Source: Bacillus sp. REN10 (GTDB taxonomy: Bacteria > Bacillota > Bacilli > Bacillales > Domibacillaceae). Taken from it: DNA of 64,000 nt. The notes beneath the pieces are model-generated. The model was not told where the DNA came from. It saw only the letters and a list, made by a program, of their open reading frames with translations, and made no database searches. This document shows positions 58,030 to 64,000 of the stretch, one piece after another. The DNA lies in NCBI RefSeq assembly GCF_016820555.1, contig NZ_JADHDW010000002.1, positions 319,736 through 383,735 of the forward strand, in the 5' to 3' direction. A program made the translations under genes and the position numbers. Position 1 is the stretch's first letter, and the number at the start of each line of letters is the position of its first letter.

Positions 58030-58062
58030 GGGGAGCGGATTCGTGAACCGTTCCCCGTTTTT
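58030..58062 (+). terminator. Terminator after the BMP lipoprotein gene
   Basis: GGGGAGCGG (58030-58038) pairs with CCGTTCCCC (58048-58056) with one G-U pair, followed by GTTTTT. Some read-through is expected because the ABC genes have no clear promoter. Confidence 0.85.
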
Positions 58063-58103
58063 AAAAATCGTCATAGAGATACAAGCGAACATTGTCTCTC
58101 TAT

Positions 58104-58177
58104 TAGGATTTTTAAAAGCGAGTCCGCACAAATGAGAGAAAGAAATGTGAGCGGACAAGTAATTGATGAAAATCCTA
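58104..58177 (+). ncRNA. Nested stem structure in the gap before the ABC ATPase gene
   Basis: TAGGATTTT (58104-58112) pairs perfectly with AAAATCCTA (58169-58177). Inside, GTCCGC (58122-58127) pairs perfectly with GCGGAC (58151-58156), extended by ACA/TGT after a GA bulge. A purine-rich apical loop (58131-58145) and an asymmetric internal loop (9 and 12 nt) remain. A separate small hairpin (AGAGA/TCTCT arms, about 58075-58100) lies before it. I do not recognise a known riboswitch. Confidence 0.45.
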
Positions 58178-58271
58178 GCTTATGAAGGTCAGACATCCTA
58201 CTTGCATAGTGAAATCATAGTTAGTGTTTTCTAATTGGAAGGAAAAGACCCTACACAAGGAGTGAAATACA

Positions 58272-59804
58272 GTGGAATATGTTATTGAAATGCTCGGTAT
58301 TCGTAAAGAATTCAATGGGTTTGTCGCCAATGACGATATCACGCTTCAGCTTCGAAAAGGAGAAATTCATGCCTTGCTAGGTGAGAATGGAGCGGGCAAA
58401 TCGACACTTATGAATGTATTGTTTGGGCTGTATCAGCCGGAGCAGGGAGAAATTCGTGTTCATGGCAAGCCGGTGAAAATTACTGATCCGAATGTGGCCA
58501 ATGATCTCGGTATTGGTATGGTGCATCAGCACTTTATGTTAGTAGATACATTTACGGTAACGGAAAATATCATTTTAGGTAGAGAACCAAAATCAGGGGG
58601 CAAAATTGATATTAAACAGGCGGAGAGGGAAGTGCGTGAACTCTCGGAAAAATATGGGCTGGCTGTTGACCCCACGGCGAAAATTGCCGATATTTCGGTT
58701 GGGATGCAGCAAAGAGTTGAGATTTTGAAAACGCTATATCGTGGAGCAGAAATGCTAATTTTTGATGAGCCAACGGCGGTGCTGACACCTCAAGAGATTA
58801 AAGAGCTGATGCAAATCATGAAAACTCTTATTCAAGAAGGTAAGTCTATTATTTTGATTACGCATAAGCTAAAGGAAATTATGGAAGTTTGTGATCGTGT
58901 CACTGTCATCCGAAAAGGAAAAGGAATCGGGACGGTGAATGTATCGGAGACAGACCCTAATCATTTAGCGAGCCTAATGGTCGGTAGGGAAGTCACTTTT
59001 AAAATTGACAAAACTGAAGCAAAGCCAGAAGGTAGTGTGCTAGAAGTAAATAATTTGTCTGTGAAGGATTCACGTGGCATTGAAGCCGTGCGAGGGTTAA
59101 ATTTAACAGTCCAAGCGGGTGAAATTGTTGGGATTTGCGGAGTCGATGGAAATGGACAAACGGAATTAATCGAAGCCATTACCGGATTAAGAAAGGTAGA
59201 TAGTGGATCGGTTAAGTTAAATGGGAAAGATATCACGAACTTTAAACCGCGAAAAATTACAGAAACAGGTGTGGCTCATATTCCGCAAGACCGTCATAAA
59301 CATGGCCTTGTATTAGATTTTCCAATTGGGGAAAACATGGTGCTTCAGACGTATTACCAAAAGCCTTTTTCAAAAGGCGGTGTGTTAAATTATAAAGAGA
59401 TTTATAAAAAAGCGAACCATTTAATTAAAGAATTTGACGTAAGAACGCCAAATGAATATACACCAGCTCGTGCGTTATCAGGCGGAAATCAACAAAAGGC
59501 GATTATTGGCCGTGAAGTCGATCGTGATCCAGATTTACTAATTGCGGCTCAGCCGACTCGCGGACTAGATGTTGGAGCAATCGAATTCATTCATAAACGA
59601 TTAATTGAGCAGCGTGATCATGGCAAAGCCGTGTTGCTTATTTCATTTGAACTCGATGAAATCATTAATGTGAGTGATCGAATTGCTGTTATTTATGAAG
59701 GGGAAATCGTTGCCATTGTCAATCCAAAAGAGACAACAGAACAAGAATTAGGATTGTTGATGGCAGGTTCAAAACGTAAGGAAGCAGGTGAGATCCATGT
59801 CTAA
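58272..59804 (+). CDS. nupO: Nucleoside-type ABC transporter ATPase, double NBD
   Basis: A 510-residue protein with two fused ATPase domains, the type found in BMP-linked nucleoside and sugar importers. The first has an intact Walker A (GENGAGKST, residues 37-45) and Walker B (MLIFDEPTAVLTPQE). The second is degenerate at Walker A (GVDGNGQTEL, no Lys-Ser) but keeps LSGGNQQKAIIGREV and AAQPTRGLDVGA. Start is GTG 58272 with AAGGAG 9 bases upstream. It overlaps the permease gene by 8 bases. The symbol is assigned by similarity of cluster layout to nupNOPQ. Confidence 0.88.
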   Translation: MEYVIEMLGIRKEFNGFVANDDITLQLRKGEIHALLGENGAGKSTLMNVLFGLYQPEQGEIRVHGKPVKITDPNVANDLGIGMVHQHFMLVDTFTVTENIILGREPKSGGKIDIKQAEREVRELSEKYGLAVDPTAKIADISVGMQQRVEILKTLYRGAEMLIFDEPTAVLTPQEIKELMQIMKTLIQEGKSIILITHKLKEIMEVCDRVTVIRKGKGIGTVNVSETDPNHLASLMVGREVTFKIDKTEAKPEGSVLEVNNLSVKDSRGIEAVRGLNLTVQAGEIVGICGVDGNGQTELIEAITGLRKVDSGSVKLNGKDITNFKPRKITETGVAHIPQDRHKHGLVLDFPIGENMVLQTYYQKPFSKGGVLNYKEIYKKANHLIKEFDVRTPNEYTPARALSGGNQQKAIIGREVDRDPDLLIAAQPTRGLDVGAIEFIHKRLIEQRDHGKAVLLISFELDEIINVSDRIAVIYEGEIVAIVNPKETTEQELGLLMAGSKRKEAGEIHV

Positions 59805-60840
59805 ACGTTTTTCGGGTTTAGCGGTACCAATTATATCTGTTCTTTTAGGCTTATTGGTTGGAGCGATTATTATGCTGATCACTGGCTATAATCCGATAGC
59901 TGGTTATGCCGCTCTCTGGCACGGAGCATTTGGAGATTCCTTTTATTTAGGGGAAACGCTTCGACAAATGACTCCTTATATCTTTGCTGGTTTAGCGGTA
60001 GCGTTCGCTTTTCGTACAGGGTTATTTAATATCGGGGTTGAAGGACAGCTTTTAGTTGGCTGGGTAGCCTCTGTTTGGGTAGGTCTCGCATTTGATTTAC
60101 CGAAAGTCATTCATTTGCCACTTGCTGTTTTAGCAGCAGCTGTTGCAGGAGCACTGTGGGGACTGATCCCAGGGATTTTAAAAGCTAAGCTTCGTGTTCA
60201 TGAAGTAATTGTGACAATTATGATGAATTATATCGCTCTTCATGTGACGAATCATTTTATTCGTAATGTTCTTAGTGATCAAGCAGATTCCACAGATCCT
60301 GTTCGCGAATCCGCTAGTTTAAAATCACCATGGTTCGAATCATTAACTGATTTCTCTACTTTGCATAATGGAATCTTTTTAGCCTTTGTAGCAGCAGTTA
60401 TTATGTGGTTTATGTTAGAAAAAACAACAGTTGGATATGAGTTGCGTTCCGTTGGATTTAACCAGCATGCTTCACAATATGCAGGAATGAACGTCAATCG
60501 TAATATTGTATTATCCATGGTCATTTCTGGTGCTTTTGCCGGACTTGGCGGCGCCATGGAAGGGCTTGGAACATTCGGCAATGCCTTTTTACATGCAGGA
60601 TTTTCAGGTGTCGGATTTGATGGAATTGCGGTAGCGCTGTTAGGAGGCAATACAGCGATCGGTGTCGTATTGGCAGCCCTTTTATTTGGTTCCTTAAAAG
60701 TAGGGGCATTGAATATGCCAATTGAATCAGGTGTACCGAATGAGTTGGTGGAAATTGTAATTGCCTTAATCATCTTTTTCGTTGCCTCAAGCTATATGAT
60801 TAAATGGCTGATCAGCCGATTTAAAAAGGAGGTGAAATAA
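59797..60840 (+). CDS. nupP: Nucleoside-type ABC transporter permease 1
   Basis: A BPD_transp_2-family permease of 347 residues with about eight to ten membrane helices. Signature stretches are ALAVAFAFRTGLFNIGVEGQ-like (here AGLAVAFAFRTGLFNIGVEG) and GLGGAMEGLGTFG. GCAGGTGAG precedes ATG 59797, and an in-frame GTG at 59788 is less likely. It forms the channel with the next permease. The stop is directly followed by the GTG of that gene. Confidence 0.88.
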   Translation: MSKRFSGLAVPIISVLLGLLVGAIIMLITGYNPIAGYAALWHGAFGDSFYLGETLRQMTPYIFAGLAVAFAFRTGLFNIGVEGQLLVGWVASVWVGLAFDLPKVIHLPLAVLAAAVAGALWGLIPGILKAKLRVHEVIVTIMMNYIALHVTNHFIRNVLSDQADSTDPVRESASLKSPWFESLTDFSTLHNGIFLAFVAAVIMWFMLEKTTVGYELRSVGFNQHASQYAGMNVNRNIVLSMVISGAFAGLGGAMEGLGTFGNAFLHAGFSGVGFDGIAVALLGGNTAIGVVLAALLFGSLKVGALNMPIESGVPNELVEIVIALIIFFVASSYMIKWLISRFKKEVK

Positions 60841-61800
60841 GTGGATATTTTGACGGTTTTATCTATTATCATTTCGTCATCTTTATTTGCCGCTGCCCCA
60901 CTTATTTTCACAGCATTAGGCGGTGTGTTTTCAGAGCGTTCAGGAGTCGTCAATATTGGCTTAGAAGGCTTAATGATTGTAGGGGCGTTTACGTCGATTG
61001 TCTTTAACTTAACATTCGCTTCCTCATTGGGAGCGGCTACGCCTTGGGTAGCGCTTGTAGCGGCTATGGCTGTTGGCGGATTATTTGCCTTATTACATGC
61101 ATTAGCTTCGATTACATTTCGAGCGGACCAAGTAGTAAGTGGTGTGGCGATTAACTTCTTGGCCTTAGGTGCTTCTTTATTCCTTGTGAAATTGCTTTAT
61201 GATAAAGGGCAGACAGATATGGTGAAAGAAAGCTTTAAAAAAGTTGATTTGCCCGTGTTAAGTGATATTCCTGTTTTAGGAAAGTTGTTGTTTTCCAATA
61301 TTTCTTACCCAGCGATTATCGCTATTGCTCTAGCGTTTGTCATTTGGTATGTATTGTATAAAACACCTTTTGGCTTACGCTTGCGTGCAGTAGGTGAGCA
61401 TCCAATGGCTGCTGATACAATGGGGATCAATGTAACAAAAATGCGTTACATGGCTGTTTGTTTATCCGGTGTGCTAGGCGGTCTAGGCGGCGCTGTATAC
61501 GCTCAGTCTATTTCGCTAGATTTCAGTCATGCGACGATTACTGGTCAAGGATTCATGGCCTTAGCGGCGATGATCTTTGGAAAGTGGCATCCGCTAGGTG
61601 CGATGGGAGCGGCGATTTTCTTCGGATTTGCTCAAAGCTTAAGTGTTGTCGGTTCAAGCATTCCGTTTTTAGAAAATGTACCAGCTGTCTATTTACTGGT
61701 GGCTCCTTACGCATTGACGATTTTAGCGCTTGCTGGATTTATCGGCCGTGCCGATGCTCCGAAGGCACTAGGCACACCATATGTAAAGGGAACAAGATAA
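60841..61800 (+). CDS. nupQ: Nucleoside-type ABC transporter permease 2
   Basis: The second permease, 319 residues, again BPD_transp_2 family. The N-terminus has APLIFTALGGVFSERSGVVN, then LEGLMIVGAF, and GLGGAVYAQSISLDF is typical. It is polytopic with many hydrophobic stretches. AAAGGAGGTGAAATAA ends right before the GTG start at 60841. A strong terminator ends the cluster. Confidence 0.88.
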   Translation: MDILTVLSIIISSSLFAAAPLIFTALGGVFSERSGVVNIGLEGLMIVGAFTSIVFNLTFASSLGAATPWVALVAAMAVGGLFALLHALASITFRADQVVSGVAINFLALGASLFLVKLLYDKGQTDMVKESFKKVDLPVLSDIPVLGKLLFSNISYPAIIAIALAFVIWYVLYKTPFGLRLRAVGEHPMAADTMGINVTKMRYMAVCLSGVLGGLGGAVYAQSISLDFSHATITGQGFMALAAMIFGKWHPLGAMGAAIFFGFAQSLSVVGSSIPFLENVPAVYLLVAPYALTILALAGFIGRADAPKALGTPYVKGTR

Positions 61801-61804
61801 GCAT

Positions 61805-61836
61805 AAAAAACTGTCCATCTCGGTGGGCAGTTTTTT
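61805..61836 (+). terminator. Rho-independent terminator after the ABC transporter genes
   Basis: AAAAAACTGTCCA (61805-61817) pairs with TGGGCAGTTTTTT (61824-61836) with one G-U pair and a 6-nt loop. Confidence 0.93.
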
Positions 61837-61872
61837 CGCGTTTCTGTTGATATCAAAAAACTAGCATTTCAT

Positions 61873-61901
61873 TTTTCAATCTCTTCCTGCTCGTGTATAG
61901 T
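61873..61901 (+). promoter_or_regulatory. Candidate sigma-A promoter for ymfF-ymfH
   Basis: TTTTCA (61873-61878) and TATAGT (61896-61901) are exactly 17 bp apart, about 87 bases before the start. Confidence 0.55.
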
Positions 61902-61987
61902 TAAAGTAAGTTTTAAAATAAAAGCATGAAGAGCGCTATATTCGGATAAAAATATAGACATAGCCAACGGAAAAGGAGGATGTTTCA

Positions 61988-63271
61988 GTGACATTAGTAA
62001 ATGAGATCATAAAAAGGAAAAAAGGGTATAATCTTCATATTATAAAAACAGATAAATACAAAACGAACACGATTGTATGGAAAATGAAAGCGCCGCTTGA
62101 AAAGCAGACGGTAACGATGAGGGCCTTACTTCCTTATGTTCTTCAAAATGGATCCGCTACATTTCCTACTTCTACTGCTTTACGTTCTCATTTAGATGAT
62201 CTATATGGTGCTAGTTTTTTTGTGGATTTGGCGAAAAAAGGCGACTATCATACGATAAGCTTTTCACTTGAAATAGCCAATGAGAACTATTTGCAAGCAG
62301 AGGATTCTTTATTGCAGCAAGCGTTGCAATTTCTTAATGATGTGTTGAAAAATCCCCTTGTGTCAAATGGAGCATTCAACCAAGAAATTGTGGAAAGCGA
62401 AAAGCGTAATTTAAAACAGCGAATCCAATCTGTATACGACGATAAAATGCGTTATGCCAGCATGCGGCTGTTAGAAGAAATGTATAAAGAGGATCGCTAT
62501 GCCTTACAGCCAAACGGACAGCTCGATCAGGTCGATGGTATTGAAGCAGCTGATTTATACAGTTACTATGAGAAAGCATTTGCAGAAGATGAGATTGACT
62601 TATATATCGTAGGCGATGTAGATGAGCAGCAAGTAGAGCAAATGGTGGATTCTTTGTTTGTCATGAGCGATCGTCAGCCAATGGCGATCCAGTCACAAGG
62701 GCTTTCTATTCGTCCAGATGCACCGAAAACAGTCAAAGAAAAACAAGAAATCAATCAAGGCAAACTTCATATGGGGTATCAAACGAATGTGACTTTTGGC
62801 GATCCGGATTATTTTGCGATGCAAGTATTTAACGGAATATTCGGTGGCTTTTCCCATTCTAAATTGTTTACCAATGTGCGGGAGAAAGCGAGTTTGGCCT
62901 ATTATGCGGCCAGTCGTTTAGAGAGTCATAAAGGCTTTTTAATGGTGCTTTCAGGTATCGACAGCAACCATTACGATCAAGCGGTGAAAATTATTAATGA
63001 GCAATTACAAGCGATGAAACAAGGCGACATTTCTAAAAATGAAATTTTGCAAACGCGCGCAGTCATTCGCAATCAATTGCTTGAAACGATTGATACGCAG
63101 CGAGGGTTAATCGAGATCTTATATCATAATGTCATCGCCAAACAAAATATTACAATAGATGATTGGCTAGAAGCAGTGGAACGGACTACGATTGAAGAAG
63201 TGACAGCCGTCGCTGCTAAGGTAGAGTTGGACACGATCTACTTTTTGTCGGGAACGGAGGGAGTTTCATGA
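61988..63271 (+). CDS. ymfF: YmfF, M16-family peptidase-like protein, non-catalytic
   Basis: A 427-residue member of the M16 (insulinase/processing peptidase) superfamily. The place of the zinc motif HxxEH reads LRSHLDDLYGASF, so the metal site is absent, while the C-terminal M16 domain (HMGYQTNVTFGDPDYFAMQV, NVREKASLAYYAASRLES) is conserved. It probably acts as the inactive half of a heterodimer with YmfH, which follows with a 4-base overlap. Start is GTG 61988 after AAAGGAGG. Confidence 0.9.
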   Translation: MTLVNEIIKRKKGYNLHIIKTDKYKTNTIVWKMKAPLEKQTVTMRALLPYVLQNGSATFPTSTALRSHLDDLYGASFFVDLAKKGDYHTISFSLEIANENYLQAEDSLLQQALQFLNDVLKNPLVSNGAFNQEIVESEKRNLKQRIQSVYDDKMRYASMRLLEEMYKEDRYALQPNGQLDQVDGIEAADLYSYYEKAFAEDEIDLYIVGDVDEQQVEQMVDSLFVMSDRQPMAIQSQGLSIRPDAPKTVKEKQEINQGKLHMGYQTNVTFGDPDYFAMQVFNGIFGGFSHSKLFTNVREKASLAYYAASRLESHKGFLMVLSGIDSNHYDQAVKIINEQLQAMKQGDISKNEILQTRAVIRNQLLETIDTQRGLIEILYHNVIAKQNITIDDWLEAVERTTIEEVTAVAAKVELDTIYFLSGTEGVS

Positions 63272-64000
63272 AGAAAATTGTCTTTGATCAACTACAGGAA
63301 GAACTATATTATGAAAAAATGGATAATGGCTTAGATGTTTATGTGCTTCCGAAAAAAGGCTTTAATAAAACATTTGCTACTTTTACTACAAAATATGGGT
63401 CGATTGATAATCAATTTATCCCGAAAGATCAAAAAGAGTTCATTCGAGTACCGGACGGCATTGCCCATTTTTTAGAGCATAAAATGTTTGAAAAAGAAGA
63501 TGGTGATGTATTTCAGCATTTTAGTCGTCAAGGAGCTTCCGCCAATGCCTTTACTTCCTTTACGAGAACAGCTTATTTATTTTCCAGTACAGCGAATGTC
63601 AAACAAAATCTCGAGACATTGATTGACTTTGTGCAAGATCCTTATTTCACAGAAAAAACAGTCGAAAAGGAGAAGGGGATTATCGGACAAGAAATTCGTA
63701 TGTATGATGATAATCCGGATTGGCAAGTGTACTTTGGGGTGATTCAAAATATGTACCATACTCATCCCGTCAAAATTGATATTGCTGGAACCGTCGAATC
63801 GATTGCAGATATTACGAAGGATCATCTGTATGAGTGCTATCATACTTTTTATCATCCAAGCAATATGCTCTTATTTGTTGTTGGCTCGATTAACCCAGAA
63901 GAAACGATCGAGCTCGTCCGCAACAATCAATCCAAAAAGCCATTTAAGGAACAGCCTGCGATTGAGCGCCGCTTTGAACAGGAACCGGAAACCGTGAAAG
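63268..64000 (+). CDS. ymfH: YmfH, M16-family zinc peptidase, N-terminal part
   Basis: The gene starts at ATG 63268, overlapping the ymfF stop, with GGAGGGAG upstream. It runs open to the right edge, so about 244 residues are visible and the rest is missing. The zinc motif HFLEH is intact at residues 67-71 (IAHFLEHKMFEKED), and the downstream Glu lies in EKEKGIIGQEIRMYDDNPDW. It is the catalytic partner of YmfF by position. Full M16 proteins of this type have about 430 residues. Confidence 0.92.
   Translation, partial: MKKIVFDQLQEELYYEKMDNGLDVYVLPKKGFNKTFATFTTKYGSIDNQFIPKDQKEFIRVPDGIAHFLEHKMFEKEDGDVFQHFSRQGASANAFTSFTRTAYLFSSTANVKQNLETLIDFVQDPYFTEKTVEKEKGIIGQEIRMYDDNPDWQVYFGVIQNMYHTHPVKIDIAGTVESIADITKDHLYECYHTFYHPSNMLLFVVGSINPEETIELVRNNQSKKPFKEQPAIERRFEQEPETVK

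Noticed and set aside
58272-59804. Second Walker A of the ABC ATPase as a damaging mutation
   Set aside because: A degenerate second site is normal in fused ATPases of nucleoside and sugar importers.
60279-60773. 164-codon open frame on the - strand
   Set aside because: It lies inside the well-supported nupP permease gene, has no ribosome site, and its Pro/Ser/Thr-rich composition is that of an antisense shadow.
61458-61850. 130-codon + strand frame running into the terminator after nupQ
   Set aside because: Out of frame within nupQ, Cys/Arg-rich, and it reads through the transcription terminator.
61988-63271. ymfF as a decayed pseudogene because its zinc motif is missing
   Set aside because: The frame is full length with intact domains, and inactive partners are common in M16 heterodimers.

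Overview
The window is ordinary Bacillaceae core chromosome. The low-GC codon use, the Shine-Dalgarno sites, the frequent TTG and GTG starts and the gene order all fit a motile, rod-shaped, endospore-forming relative of Bacillus. Evidence for sporulation comes from dipicolinate synthase (dpaA-dpaB, behind a sigma-K-type promoter), tepA, ylzJ and a SpoIIIE-type translocase. All genes lie on the + strand. I see no mobile element, tRNA, rRNA or CRISPR array.

Layout. (1) 1-19189: the distal half of the fla/che operon, from the end of fliK through the hook, the C-ring switch, the export gate, flhF/flhG, the chemotaxis core (cheB, A, W, C, D), sigD and swrB. (2) 19190-28540: rpsB, tsf, pyrH, frr (translation and UMP synthesis), then uppS, cdsA, dxr, rasP and proS (envelope lipids, isoprenoids, regulated proteolysis, tRNA charging). 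(3) 28541-42884: polC, then the rimP-nusA-ylxR-ylxQ-infB-ylxP-rbfA-truB-ribF block, rpsO and pnp. (4) 42885-50426: ylxY, mlpA, dpaAB and the asd-dapG-dapA lysine/diaminopimelate operon. (5) 50427-55928: rnjB, tepA, ylzJ, spoIIIE. (6) 55929-64000: a GntR/UTRA regulator, a BMP-type lipoprotein and nucleoside-type ABC transporter, and the M16 peptidase-like pair ymfF-ymfH. The last gene is cut by the window edge.

The order follows Bacillus subtilis 168 closely, as far as I remember it. Differences worth noting are a two-helix membrane protein of unknown function between cheD and sigD, no ymxH between mlpA and dpaA, and a complete BMP/ABC nucleoside-type transporter between the GntR gene and ymfF. 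Several structural genes are longer or degenerate in informative ways: FlgD has a duplicated C-terminal module, YlxY lacks the usual catalytic aspartates, RNase J2 lacks one metal-site histidine, and YmfF lacks the M16 zinc motif.

I found no undescribed multi-gene system and do not claim one. The signals most worth following are non-coding: an 11-bp hairpin between the Shine-Dalgarno site and the TTG start of swrD, a nested stem structure between the lipoprotein gene and its ABC ATPase, a nested structured terminator after pnp, perfect inverted repeats at the sigD, rnjB and GntR promoters, and terminator-like hairpins just before polC and truB with no room for a new promoter. All structures were found by eye, without energy calculation or database search.
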